From positions 49,011,964 to 49,075,963 of the forward strand of contig NC_134015.1 of the NCBI RefSeq assembly GCF_040712315.1: a DNA stretch of 64,000 bases, read 5' to 3'. Shown here in pieces: positions 1 to 15,000 of the stretch. Below the pieces are notes generated by a model. The model was given only the letters and a program-made list of their open reading frames with translations. It was not told the DNA's origin and did no database searches. Position 1 is the first letter of the stretch, and every line of letters begins with the position of its first letter. Made by a program: the position numbers and the translations under genes. The stretch comes from Castanea sativa. Taxonomy: Eukaryota; Streptophyta; Magnoliopsida; Fagales; Fagaceae.

Positions 1-53
1 CAATCGGATCTGACCGACCTTTTCCCGGAGCTCCAGCCATCGCGGACCCAATC

Positions 54-3000
54 ATGAATCCCTTCTCTTCCGGAACGCGTCTCAGGTAAAGCTCCGATTC
101 CTTTTTCTATCAGATCAATTTCACATCGAATTTTTGTTTGCGCAAATCGAAAATTTCAAAGCTGATCGTAATTCGAGTCGATTTTGGTTGAAAATCGCGG
201 TTTATTGTGATTGTTTGTCGTTGTAACTTGAATTTGTTTGATTTTGGATAGTTAGAGACTGATATATTCAGTAAGAATTGTTGAAGCAAATGTTGAAATG
301 TGCGAGATTTTGCATTGTACATGTGATCTTGACGCTGTGTGATCTCGTTTATGTGCTGAAAAACAAGGACTTGGATGTGTAGTAACTGAGAATGAATTGG
401 AATTGTTGGGGGCAATGCCTTTTTCCTAGTTTAGATTATTGCAAATGCTGGCAAAAGTGGTGCCCGAAAGGGAAGTGGGTGCTCTCTAGTCTCCGGAACT
501 ATCTTACGATTCTAGCGAGGGATTGTAGAGTGGTTTTAGGAAATGAATGAATTTTAACACCAAACTCAGCTCGTGTGATATCATTCCTGGCAGAAAGTCA
601 ATCCTAATTCTTAACCCATATTAAATCCTATTCCCTTTCTAATTTATTTATACCGGGAGGCACCCTTGAGTTTTTGTTGGAAACAGGTTTAAGTTTAAAT
701 CTTCCCGTAATGGCCAGTTTGGATGGAGGGGGAGGGCGGGGAGTAGAGTAGAGTTGGCCGGGAATTAGCCTCTACAACCCCTCCATACAAACTGGCCATA
801 AAACTAATATAAAAAAAAAGCATTCACTTGGAAGCTTAACCTTTAGGTTTTTATTTTTTTTGTTTGGGGCGGGTAAGATATACATGTACATATTGGGTTT
901 TGAACCCATGACCTCACTCTCCAGCCATTCTTGTGGGAGGAGGAAGTTCCATTTGAGCTAAAGCTCATTGGCAAGTATAACCTTTAATATCAAAAAATCT
1001 ACTTAGTTATTTTACCTAAGAATTGAAAATCATATATATATATATATATATCTTCTAGCTATTGAGTTGTAGCTCTAATGGAGCTTCTTCCCCTTGTAAA
1101 AGCAAGGTGGAGGGTAAGTTTGTGGGTTCAAGACCCAATGGGTGGTGTTTAACTTACCAACAAAAAAGAAGATGGTATTTTGGAATTGCAATTATTCAAG
1201 AGTAGTGCCTATACACTCCTTGTGTATTTGAGTTTCCTCCTGTTTCTAATAAAGTTATTTTTAGCTATTAAAAATGAGGGAAAGATTAAAACTATCTTGT
1301 ATGTTATGAATTTCCCTTTTTAACCTAGTTACCAAGAACATTGAGGTCGCACTTTTTAACAAGAACATGGTTTAAGTTATTGAATTTGGAACTGTTACTC
1401 TTTGCATCTTTTGATTCATACAATATGGTTGCTAGATTGCCATGCAATTATCAGGTTGTCACGTGTGTGACTTAATTCTACAACTAATATGGGCTTTGAG
1501 CCTTTGGCTCAAGTAGTAATGGGTGGGTTAAGATTAGCTTAGGTCTTAGATTCAGAAATTTTCAAGCTGCAGAGGGAGAGGAAGGTTAAAAAAAAAGGAA
1601 AACAAAAGTTTCTACTATTTGAGAACTTCTGCTTTTAGTTTGTTACGATGCTGAAGTGGCCTGGTCAGTCCTTTGTTTTGCTCCCCTTTTTGATGAGACA
1701 TGTAAGAGTCTATACCTTTTTCTAACTCTTTTTTTTTTTGTGGACAAGAAATGATAAAATTTTATTAGATTATCAAAAATAGAGTCACCCAAGTATACAG
1801 GAAGTATACACTAGGGACAAGTAACAATCAAACGCACAAATTACAAGCATCCATCAAAGAAAAAACAGAAAAAATAGAATGACTGCCTATTACCTTTTTC
1901 TAACTCTTTAATTTTTAATTTTATGGTATTTAATCTTATTTTTTTGATAAGTAATAGTGTTTTATTGAAAAAGAGGAGATACTTTATGTGCACAGGTCAC
2001 AGGGTGTGTACACAAAATGTTCCTAAATAACACAAATCCTCTCACACAAATAAACCCTCTGATAAAGCAAGTCCGAATTTCATCTATTGATAAACCTCTA
2101 AGTATTGTTGTTGCTGAAGTTGCAAAGTATGCAGTTCACCTTTCTAGATGCCATATCAATTCCCTAGGAATATTTATCAGCAGCAGCAAATACCTCATTA
2201 ACTTGAAAGTATGTTCCATTCAGTGGAAAGCTCCCTCTCATTGCCGTAGGTATCAAAATTGTTCCGCGAATTGTGTTGGAGTTCTGTTCTAGAGACGAAT
2301 TTGAACATGCTAGAGACGAATTTGAACATGCTTCGCTTGCTTCTTCTTCTTTTTTTTTTTTTTTTTTTTTTGTGTGGTGATTTTGGTATGGGTTTCACGG
2401 TGGTTTGTGTGTTTGGATTTGAGTTTTTGGCTGGGTTTAGATCTCGTTGTTGCCAGCGTTGGGTATGTTGTGGTGGATCTGCTGGGTTTTTGTGTTTAAA
2501 CATGCAAGACATCAATTGAAAAAGAAAAAGCATATTCATTGAGTGAAGAATCAATCAAATCAAACTCCACACAACATTTTCACTAGGAGTGTGTTTTGGG
2601 AGAGAGAGGAGTGTTTGATCTGTTTTGGGTTTTGTTTTTGATAAAAAATGTGTTAGAGTAACGTTTGAAAGGGAGGTGGGTTACAAAGTAGTAACAGAGG
2701 GAAGCACAGGTGGGTAAAGTGTCAAAAATGAAACCACGGGTGGGTAAGTTAAATTTAGGCTAAACCACAGGTGAGTAATCTGTAATTATCCCTATTTTAA
2801 AACCCTATACTTTTGATAGTATGAATCTCTACAAAATAAGATTTTATAAAGTGATAGATAGGGTACTTACATCCTTTGGTATGAATAATATGATTTGCTA
2901 AACTTTTAGTTGCTAAGTGGAAAGTCCATTTTTGTTTTGTTCTATTTGCTTAATTTGTGGTTAATTCTGTTTTTATGATTTTTTTTTGCGCATAATTCTT

Positions 3001-6000
3001 CATTGTGTTTGTTCATATAACCCCAATCAAAGAAATACGTAACATATTGTCTTTATAGTTTCTTTCAGAGGTGACATTTCATCGACCTAACTCACTGGCT
3101 TTGAACATGTTAAATTTGTTAAGTGATATATACCTATTTTAATGCAGGGACATGATTCGGGCTATACGTGCCTGCAAAACTGCAGCAGAGGAACGTGGTG
3201 TTGTAAGAAAAGAGTGTGCCGCTATTCGTGCCGCAATTAATGAAAATGATAATGATTATAGGCACCGTAACCTTGCAAAGCTTATGTTCATTCACATGCT
3301 TGGCTACCCCACACATTTTGGTCAAATGGAGTGCCTGAAGTTAATTGCTTCTTCTGAATTTCCAGAGAAAAGAATAGGATATCTTGGCCTCATGTTGCTT
3401 CTTGATGAAAGACAAGAAGTTCTAATGTTGGTCACAAACTCGCTAAAACAGTATCCAACTGTTGTTGTTGTTGGGTTTTTTATTGTTGTTGGTAAACCCT
3501 CATTTTTTTCTTTCTGTTTTATCATTATCCCACATTAAGTTTAGTTAATTTTCTGTGTTTTATTGTTATCACCAATTTTTTAAAGGTTTATTTTATTACA
3601 ACTTTTTCACTGATTTGGTGTTTATACAAGAAAAGGGAAAAAGAAAAATATCCATACAGTGTTGTGCGACCTTAACCTATGTGCAGAGATCTCAATCATT
3701 CAAATCAGTATATTGTGGGACTTGCCCTTTGTGCTTTGGGAAATATTTGTTCAGCTGAGATGGCTCGTGATCTTGCACCAGAAGTAGAAAGATTGCTGCA
3801 ATTTCGAGATCCAAATACACGGAAAAAAGTGAGTCTTTTTTTCCTTAATTTTGGGCCCTTTATGTTCTGGAGAATATGTTTCTAAGATGTCTGAATTAGA
3901 CCCATTAGTTTGGCTTTCATCTGTGAGGAATAGATGGAAAAAGGGAAGGAAGATCATCCCACTATATGGCTGTGTTAAAGCATGGTAACTAAATATTGAT
4001 TGTATTAAGGAGTAAAATCTGCATTCTGTAAATGCTGTAACTAAGAAATGAAAATCAGTCATTTGCCACAATACTCAACTTTTTGACAAGGTTAACTCCA
4101 CTTCGTGCAGATTGAGATGTTAGTTCTGCTGAACTTGTGTCTATTTCTTGTTTGTTTGCTAATTTTTCTGAATTCCAAATATTACTTCTTCCACATGGCT
4201 CAACTAAGTTATAACCAAGAAAGAAATTTTCCAACATATAATCATTTCAAAACCGAAAAGAAAAAAAAGGGGAAAATTTAGGTATATACTATCCTTAAGT
4301 TGTTTTAGTGACTCAAGGCAAGTCTGCTGTTTTAGTCTCTGGAAAATTCCTAGTCATTGCCAGTTATTCGTACAAGTACATGTTACTTGGAAAGATATCT
4401 GTGCCAAATCCGTCTTTTTTATTTTAGTTCTGTAGGATGATGGAATACTCACTGTGAAAGAATCTGGTCCTCATATTTCAATTATGAAATTAATTTTCAT
4501 CAAAATGACCCATTTTCAAAATGTTTTAGACTGATGGTGTGTGGTTTTCTCTTGTTAGAAGCTTTGCTAACCTGGTGTACTGACAGATTTGATCATTTTG
4601 TTCAGTAAAAGGTTGAGTCCAACATATTAGTCAATCCTAGATGTGTTCAACTTACCGTGATTTTATTTGCTGAGAAACTACTTCAAATGTTGCAATTTAA
4701 TATTTGGAGTTTCTTGACAAACATTTACATTTGAATTTTCATTTGCAATGTCCGATAATCTGATGTTAATCATTATTTGGTCAACTTGATTATCTTTAAT
4801 CTTTCGTTCTTGTAAACTTGACTATGTACCCTGTTGTATATAGGCAGCATTGTGTGCCATAAGGATTATAAGGAAAGTACCAGACCTGGCGGAAAATTTT
4901 ATAAATCCTGCTGCAGCCTTACTTAAAGAAAAGCACCATGGAGTTTTAATAACTGGAGTTCAACTTTGTACAGATCTATGCAAAGCCAGTGCGGATGCCC
5001 TTGAATATTTCAGAGAGGTAACTTGACCATGGCCCAGCCAATATGTTTCTCCTTACTGTTAATGGGACAGAAGCATTCTGTGTGGCACATGATTTAATGC
5101 GCAATTGTAAACTTTTGTTTTTTGAGTTATTTTATTTTATTTCACTACATGATAAAGCTGCTGTTTTCATTCTTACGGGATAATCCATGCTGGAATACAT
5201 ATCTGGTTGAACAAGAAATGCACAAGGAGTTCATTATAAAAATATAAAAAAGTAATGCACAAGGAGTTCATTTCAAAGATCCTAGATGTTGGTGGCAATT
5301 TGAATTTATTTTATGTATTATAGTCCTTGATCAAGATTAAAGGTGCTGTGTTTTGGAATACATAATGCATGGTTGAGAATCCATTGTCTCTTCTATATGT
5401 ATTCATTTTTTTTGATGACCTGATGTTATCATTCATTAGATGACACTCTGAATTTATGCACAAGGTGCTACATGTTAAATCCTTATTGTGCATTTGGCTT
5501 GTATTTTTTTAGGAATGCAGCCTGTTTTAATATTTTATGGTTTTATTTTACAGAAATTTTATTCAGATTGTTTGTTTATTGTTATAAGAAATGGTTTATA
5601 CCATTATTGTAGAAATGCACAGAGGGTTTGGTTAAAACACTCAAGGATGTCGCAAACAGTCCATATGCACCCGAGTATGACATTGCTGGCATCACCGACC
5701 CTTTCCTCCATATCAGATTGCTTAAGCTTTTGCGTGTGTTAGGCCAAGGAGATGCAGATGCCAGTGACTTGATGAATGACATACTTGCTCAGGTAATTTG
5801 TAACTTAAATTTTATCTCATGCTATCATTAAAAAAAAAAACTATCAGTCAAGATTTACAGATTATCGACTATTTGCTTTGCAGTATTGTTTACCTCACCA
5901 TTTGGTATGTTTTGTGAGTTTGTATTTCATGGGTGGTAGATATTATGTCAAAGATGATATACTAAATTTTTGCCTACAGTAGAGTTGGATCTTCATTCTT

Positions 6001-9000
6001 TTTATAAAAAAAAAAGGTAAAACTACGCGATTTTTGAGATGGTGTTTTGTTGGTAGAAAGCAGGCAAAGCCATATAAGATGCCAAATTACAGAATCATAA
6101 TGTAAGATTGTAAGTATAGTTAAGAAGGAAGAATATTCTGTGGTTCTGCTAGAGGCTAAGGTCCTTTGGGTGGTTGATCATGATTTTGAACATGAAGGAT
6201 TTAGTGGTTGTGGAGCGGTCATTTGTGATGCCTTTGCCTCAGCAGTCTTAGGAATGTATGGCCTTCATTTGAATATCTTCCACTATAACTTATGTGAGAT
6301 CGAATGGGGTTGAAAGGAAATTAAGGCTTCGATGTGTATAGGGTAGGCTTGTGATTTTGATGAAATTAAATTTCATGTTTAGGAAGGGATGAGGTAGGAA
6401 ATCTGCAGAATAGGACTTTACAAATGAGTTCAATCTGATGCAATATCATTTTTGCTTTAGTTATGCATGCTTGTCTGGGCTTCCATTTTGGTTTCATGGT
6501 GGCATGTATGTTTGTTGATACTGTAGTTCTCAACCTGTAATTGATGGGAGAATGTTAGAATGAGAGGGAGATGCTTTAGAATAAATGGATCCTAAGAAAA
6601 GTAGGACTTGTATAATTATAATTAGAATAGAAATAGTATTTGAGATTGACCCCTAGGGAAGCACAATTGGTTGGGGACCATGCTTTAGGAAGTGGAGGTC
6701 ATTGGTTTGAATCTTTCATTAGGCACAAATTATTGCCTAAGCAAAATGGATTTTCTTAGGGTCTGTTTGGGATCTGCTTATTTTGCTGAAACTAAAATTT
6801 TTTTGCTGAAAGTACTGGAGATAAAGGTAAAAGATAGATGAAATAGTACAGTGGGACTCATGAATAGTACCGAAAAGTGCAGTAGGGCCTATGAATAGTA
6901 GTAAAAATAAGCTGGCTTTTAAGCTAGAACCAAACGCACACTTAATGTATATTTGGTTGGTTAGAGATGAGGATTTTACAAGAGAGTTGGCATAAAGTAG
7001 GCTTCTATTTTATATAATACTTTAGAAAATTTATTCATGACGTTTTTTGGAATTTTTTATCTGATGGTTTTTGGACCAATTGGCATCTCCTCTCCATGAA
7101 ACATGGGGTGAAAAAGTTAGGAGTTAAATCTTTTATGGATGAGTGAGTTGTCTTTTAGAAATTTTCATAGGATTTCTTATTTATAAAAAAAAAAAAAAAT
7201 CATAGGATTTTTTTTTCTTTTTAAGTTTCTTTTATACAGACAATGAGTAATGACTGGGTCCATAAACTCCAGTTTTTCTGAGACCATCTTTAAGATTATA
7301 TGCTTATGTTACCTGTATCATGCGTCTACGAATGTAAATGTATCTATGTATGTTTATGTTGAGTTGACTGATTAGGATTATATGACTATGCAGAATTAAA
7401 TGCTAAGCATGTCTTTGACCCAAAAAAGGGGCAAAAAAGGTGCAACATGTCTTCAAAACCTTGCAATTGTGCCCTCCTTCCATGCGTAAATTTTGCTTGC
7501 TATAATTTTATTCCTATCCCTAAATCTAATTCTTTGATTCCAGTCATATAATTTGAAGGACCCCGTTGTTGTGATTCCTTGTAACCTTGTCAAAGTGGAT
7601 TTACGAGATTTGTTGCTTTTACATTAAACCCTTTTGGACAGTTGCAATTGTGCATAATTCTTGAAACTCATCTAGCTTCATCATGACTTGACAAAATATG
7701 ATAAAGTTTACTCTCTATATCTTTATTGTTTAACATGCCATATTTTTCCTAGGTAGCTTCATGACTTGACAAAATATGATAAAGTTTACTCTCTATATCT
7801 TTATTGTTTAACATGCCATATTTTTCCTAGGTAGCTTCATGACTTGACAAAATATGAGAAAGTTTACACACTCTTTATCTTTATTGTTTAACATGCCATA
7901 CTTTTCCTAGGTGGCAACAAAAACTGAGTCAAACAAGAATGCTGGCAATGCTATTCTATATGAATGCGTTGAAACTATCATGAGCATTGAAGATAATGGT
8001 GGCTTACGTGTGCTTGCGATCAATATCTTGGGAAGATTCTTGTCAAATCGTGACAACAATATCAGGTTTTCTTTCATATTTTAATCTGGGCTACCTTTGT
8101 GGTCAATTATAGATTATGGTCTATTTATTTTAGTTTTTAGAAACAAATTTCAAATCATGAATTTATCAACAAAAAAAAAGTACTTAAAAAAAATTTGTTT
8201 TCAGGTTTTACCTGATTTTTTTTGCCACTAACATATGTATCTTTTTCTTTTTCATATTATGTATTATCTGATCCTGATTTTTTAAAATTTAAAATTTTAA
8301 AGATGTGTGTGTGTATATATATATGTTTTTTTTAAAGTATAAGTAAAGAATTCATTATGGCGCTCACATCAGTTGGTGTATAATAGAAAAAAGTACAAAA
8401 TTTACACATTTTTGCGTAAAAATGACCTACATTCGTTAGTGTTTAATTGTGTAAATTTACAAATTTGCTATAGTAACCATGTAAATTTACATTGACACTA
8501 TTTATTTTACATTTAGTTTTTAATTATTTCTTTAAGTATCCTGAAGATGAAAGAAGAGAGTGAATAGTGGTTGTTATATGTGAAGAAAGAGAAACAATGA
8601 AAAAAAAATCAAGAAAAATTGATATCTTAATGAAATTAGTGTAAATAGATAATCTGATGTGGGATATTTTGAGAAGTACGTAAAATAGAAAAAAAAATGT
8701 TCTTATGCTAAAGTAGACAGGAATTTTTGCACGAGCTAAAGTGAATGCTCCTAAAATATGCAAAAACTCATATACATGGGAAGAATACAAGCACCACAAT
8801 TATTATCTAAAATTACAAAGATCTATCATTTCAAATAAATTAGAAAAGGTACGCATTTGGAGAATACTATTTCTGAGTATTAGTTCCAAATGGAGATGTG
8901 ATGTTCCCTGGAAAGACATTTGGAAGCCTAAGCTCCCAATAAGAGTTGCATTCTTCTTGTGGACAGCAGCTTTGGGGAGAATTTTTACAATTAGCAACTT

Positions 9001-12000
9001 GAAAAAAAGGAATATTATTGTGGTAGAATGGTGTTGTATGTGTAAAAGGAGTGGGAAGACAGTTGATCATTAGTTACATATTAAAAAAAAGGAGTGGGAA
9101 GACAGCTGATGTAATCCTTCATTGTTCTATTTCTAGAGTCACGGACTATGTTTTTCAACATCTTTGGAGCTAAGTGGGTTATGCCTAAAGGTGTAATAGA
9201 TTTAACAGTTTTGTTGGCTTGTTAGTGAGGCTGTTTTGTATGACTTCTGAATGTAGGAATCTAGAAGGTGATTCCTCATTATATAATATGGTACATTTGG
9301 AGAGAGGATTGCTATAAGCTTCGGGATTGTGAATGACCAATTTTAGATCTTCAATTGTTGTTTCTTAGATCCTTGTTTGAATGAATGATAGTGTCAGAAT
9401 TATATTCATTTTCAAATTTATTAGATTAGATTTAGCATTGTTATTTTAGAGCTTAATTGTTGGTGTACCTATTTAATACTTCCTATGTACTTGGGCTACA
9501 AAAAAAGAAGGAAAGATATCCTGATGCTGTTGATCAGTCATATAAGGGTCTAAGAAATGTGGACTAAACCAAGCTTTCTTGACCTTCAAAATATTAAGCA
9601 TTGCTTTCCTGAGGCAATGAGGGATCGCATTCCAAATGCCTATGCTATGATGTCTACCAAAGAGAGCTTTTCAACAAGCTAGTAAACTAATCACATTGCT
9701 AGGCATTACCCACTGAATACTGAAAAGGCTCAAAACCAAGGACCAAATTGCGCTAGCAAACTCACTATGAAAAGCAAGTGATCAGTCATCTCCTCACTGT
9801 TCTTCATATACGACACCAATCAACCACAAAGACACAGTACTTCCTAAGATATTCTATAGTGTCTACCAAAGAGAGCTTTTCAACAACCTAGTAAACCAAT
9901 TACATTGCTAGGCATTACCCACTGAATACTGAATAGGCTCAAAAACAAGGACCAAAGTGCCCTAGCAAACTCACAATGAAAAGCAAGCAATCAGTTGTCT
10001 CCTCACTCTTCTTCACATACAACACCAATCAACCACAAAGATACGGTGCTTCCTAAGATATTCTATAGTAAGGATTCTTCCTGAAGCCGCCATTCAAATG
10101 AAAAGTGCCACTCTAGGTAGGACCTTAGGTATGTTGATGTCTCTAAACGAGTTGTGGGATCTATTATTTACCAATGTATTCTTTCACATAAACATTATGC
10201 ACATAAAGTCATGGGTAGCTGATTAGTAATTTAAACCATCGTTTGAGGTTGTAGAAATTCATGCTAGTTTGATGGTCTTGTGTATTTTATCAAATGGTAA
10301 TTGTAAGTTTTACAATGAAGGTGATCCTTGACATCCTAAAGCTCTGCCCTCCAATTACTGAAGGAGATTGCCTATTATGTGCCTCTCATATGCATGTGAA
10401 CTAGAAGGAAGATGTGGGGTGTCCGTTTGAAAGTCAAGAAATACCTGATGAAAAATCTAGCAAAGATGTCAATTCCTATCCAGTATATAATTCCTGTTCT
10501 ACTATAACTTGCTGGAAATTATTTAGTTCTCTGCAAGTACTAAACAAAATATCTATAGATGACAATTAATCTATGTCAGAGGATATTACATCCCTAAAAA
10601 ATAACAGAATTGACATTAGATGTAGTAGAGAGTATGTATCACTTTTTCTGGCTTCAATTACTGCTTAGGCAGTCACCAAGGTCTACTTGACTGCGGTAGT
10701 ATCTTGCAATTCTCGATTTGAAATTTCTGACTGCCTAAAAGTTCTTCACTGTGTCTTTTAGGCCATTTTAGGTAAGTGTGTCATAAGCTGTCCATTGACT
10801 CTGTGCAGACTATTGTTTTGTTTTGTTTTTTTTTTTTTGTTTTTTGTTTTGGTTTTATTATCCTGGCATTTTTCATAGCTGAGACTAAATTATATTCTGT
10901 TATTCTTCAAGCCAGTAGTTATTTTAGCCCTTGAAAGAAATTATATTCTTTGCTTAATATTCTAGATGCTTTGTCCTCTTCTCCATCCCTCTGTCAACTA
11001 CTCACTGAGCTATATTGTAAAAGTAAAACTTATGTTTTTCAGATATGTTGCATTAAACATGCTGATGAAGGCTATAACCGTAGATGCTCAAGCAGTGCAG
11101 AGGCATCGGGCGACAATCTTGGAATGCGTTAAGGTATTACATGGGCTACTTATGTTTTTTTTGCTTGATATAAATGAAAAGGTTGGGTTCAAGAATTAGC
11201 CTAGCTGTATTGGCATCCTTTGTGGTGCCCCGTGTTTGGAGTTTAAACCCCACCTACCCCCTCCCCCACCATTTACTTTAGCAATAAAAAAAAGAGAAAC
11301 AAAAAGTTGTTGATATATTGTTGCAATCTTCTTCTTTTTCTTTCTTCATGATTGAAATTTACATAATTGCTTTTTATGTGGTCTTTTTGCCCAAGACATT
11401 CTAGTTGTCTAGGTGCCGGTGCTCTAGGGGAATGTGATTCAATCCTCTTCCTGTGCACTTGCTGAGCAGAAAATACTGACTTTGGATTGAAAATGCAGTG
11501 TAGAATTGATGCATTTCCTTGTCGTTTGACTCTTCTGTACTATCACTGACAAAAACTGAGTCTTCTAGTGTACTATGTCATTTGATCATTCCCCTTTCAG
11601 GATTCAGATGCTTCAATTAGGAAAAGGGCTCTTGAACTTGTTTATCTTCTAATAAATGAGAGCAATGTGAAACCTTTAACAAAAGAGCTGATTGATTATC
11701 TGGAAGTAAGTGATCAGGAATTCAAGGGAGATCTTACTGCAAAAATTTGCTCCATAATTGCAAAGTAAGTTACGTGGTCAAGTGAATTTAAAATTGAAGT
11801 CTGCTTTTTTCTCTCTCCTCCTTTGAGATGCCAGATAATGTTTTCCTCGTATCTGCAGTATGATTTGTAACAAACATGAATATTGATTCAAAAAGAAAAA
11901 ACAAAAGTTACGCAGCTACTAGTAGTAGGAGTAGGACTTGTATTCATACGGTAATATCTGTAGCGTCTAGATGTAGTTATTCGCTTATCAAATCTTGCAG

Positions 12001-15000
12001 TCACCAATGCCATTATATATCCTTTACTTTTGACACAACTTAAGTAGCTGATTCTCCATCCAAGCAAGGCAGTTCTGCAAGGAGGGGGAAGTAAATCAGT
12101 CTCCTTATTGTTTTAGATTATTAGTGTTTATGTTTTTGTGAGCTTTTGCACTTCCTAATTGCTTTTGCTTTTGGGATTGATGTTTCTAAGATGGTATCAG
12201 AGCCTTGTTTATCTAAAAGGTCCTCACTTCAAGTCTTGATGATCTCCATTCTTCATTTCTTCTATTTTGCTCTTGCAATGCCCAAGCGGCTAGTTAGTTG
12301 TTATTCAGTGGGCCTACATATAAGGGGGAGCTTGATTGTGAGCTTGATATTTATTGTTGGCCCACTTCCTAATAGCTTACCATTTGGGACTGATGTTTTT
12401 CAACATAGATATTCAGTTCAGTTTTTTTTTTTTTTTTTTTGGTTGTGGGGGGAGGGGGGTGGGGGGTTTACATGGAGGAGTCTCTCTTTCAATCAATTGA
12501 TTACTTATCCAAAATTATTGAAATCTCGTTTTTCTTTGGTATCTATATGTTTATATATATGCTTCCGCGTAGTTATATGTATGCATTTTTTTATGTGCAC
12601 GTGTTCATACTCCATCATTTTTGGATCATGATATGGATCCATACAGTTGGATTAGTTGAGCATGGTCCACTTCATTAGATAATTGAAATTTCATCCTGCA
12701 ATGTATAGTCAGTTAACATTCACTTTTTGGTGCTTTAGGTTTTCACCAGAGAAGATATGGTACATTGATCAGATGCTCAAGGTTCTCTCTGAGGTATGCA
12801 TCTTAATAACATATTCTTTGTCTATTTTAATATATTTTATGCTGTTTCTTTGATGTTTTGCTGGAAAATTTCATCATGTTGATTTCTGCTGTATTAATAA
12901 ATATCTAAAACCCATTTTGATTTAATGATTTTTGACTGTTGATAAATTATTGAGTTTCCTAAAAGTTTAGGCTGTTAGAAAATAATGAATTTAATCATTT
13001 TTTTTATATTAAATGAATCGGTAGTTGGGGGAGGAGGATTTGAACCTTGGATGACTTTGTTGGAAATACCAAGAGGTGCTAGTTGAGTTACAAAGCTCTT
13101 GGCTAATCATTTAACTTCGTTTTAATAAGTGGGGCCCATCACATGAGATTTATAACTTTTTAAATGGGAGGTAGAAAGGAGATTGGGTTTGAACTCAAGA
13201 TTTCCTATTTTGATACCATGATAAATTACCAATTTTCCCAAAAGGTCAGTGTTAGGAAATTATGAATTTAGTCATTTAGCTATTAATTTAATTATTATTT
13301 TAACAACTGCATTTATAATTCTATGAAGGTATTAATGAACTGTTTGGAGAATAGTTAGACCAATGCTGTTGTGTGATTTTGCTTCCACTTAGGGTCATAT
13401 GTACTATTAAGTCATGGGCTACCATTTTCTCCTTTAACCTTTTGCGATTACTTGCCCTTCCTAAGTTATAGTTGCCGCTTTGTGTAATGTGGATTAGGGG
13501 TGATCACTGGTCGGTTGGGCTTGGGTTTGGGGTCAACTTGTCATTCGAACTGACTCTTTTGGGTGAAGGATGCCTTCACTAGTTGCCAATTGAAGGGTCA
13601 AGAGAATCCATCTTCAAATCGCTTTTGGGTGGGTGGTCGGGTGGCTTTTCTCATCTTGTATGATTGCTTCACAAATAGAGAAGCATTAATGGAATCCTTA
13701 TTTGTGAGGCTGACAGAGGGGAAGAGGACGATTTGGGCAGATCTTGAATGATTGGGAATTAGAATTGGTAGCCTTATGGAGCTTGTTTTTAGATCCTTTG
13801 GGATTCAGTGGGTGTTATTGGGTGTTACGACAAAGGTATTTGACCTTTTGTTGGAAGGAGAAATTGGGTTGCTAAGTTTTTCTTGGATATTTGGAGCATA
13901 TTTTCTTTATGTTTGATGTGAACGGGAATGCAATCAACGTATATTCGAGAATGCAAAAAGTACAGGGACTCAATTATTAGCTACATTTACTAGTTCTTTA
14001 TTTGATTGGTCTTGTGCATGGGGTTTCACTAATAATAATTCCATCATGGAATGTATAGAGTCTGTCTTTCTATATATAATATGTTCACATTATAATTCTT
14101 TAGGTTTCTTTGCATCCATTGTACATGAAGTAGTTTTTTTCTAATAAATTTATCTTTACCTATCAACAAAAGAAAAAAAAGAGTAAAGAAAGACCACATC
14201 TGACATCTGTTAATCTTTTCATTTGTATTTTTCTCAGCATTCTCAATTATATATTTTGTTTTTAGGAGGTACTTATCTTTATGCTATGCTTAGTAGGCTG
14301 GAAATTTTGTTAAAGATGAAGTCTGGCATGCCCTTATTGTTGTGATAAGCAATGCTTCTGACCTCCATGGATATACTGTGAGGGCATTATACAGAGCACT
14401 CCAAACATCAGTTGAACAGGTACTTGGCTTTTCTTTTTTGGTTTTTTAGTGTTAAGTGCTCAATATACTTTTCAAAAATGAAAAAAAAAAGGGGATAAGA
14501 TAAATGCTCAAGATGGAGCTCTATCATCTTGAGTATTTAAGCTTACACACCATTTATAACATTTTTTCTTCATGAGAGGATTGTTTCAATATTTTCATCA
14601 GGAAAGTCTTGTGCGAGTGGCTGTTTGGTGCATTGGAGAATATGGTGACATGTTGATCAATAATGTTGGAATGCTTGATATAGAGGATCCAATAACTGTG
14701 AGTTCAACCTCTTCCATATGTTTGTTTGTATGAACTTCCAGTGGTCATCTTAGTTTTTTTATTTCAGAACTTAGAGAGTAGGATAAAGCATATCTGTAGA
14801 TAATGCCTTAAGCAAATAAGTCTCCATCTCTTATGCAATGTTGATCGAATAAGTCATTCTTTCTTCTTGAATCTTTTTGTTTATTTTTGCCTTTTGGGGG
14901 CAGGGATTGGGTTGGCTTTCTTATGCAGCGTGTTGCTGAAACATGGGCAAAATAGTTTCAGCTTCTCTTTCTTATGGCTCTTCTCAAAAAGTTTCAGCAG

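Noticed and set aside
110..415. 101-codon minus-strand frame in AP1G intron 1
   Set aside because: Low-complexity composition, no motif, antisense to a confirmed intron; chance ORF.
2198..2554. 118-codon minus-strand frame with poly-Lys
   Set aside because: Produced by a T-run microsatellite and intron sequence; no domain and no homologous wording.
12146..12678. 161-codon plus-strand frame and its overlapping partner in AP1G intron 8
   Set aside because: Runs through a T-run and a G-run; hydrophobic low-complexity peptide without motif, wholly inside a confirmed intron.
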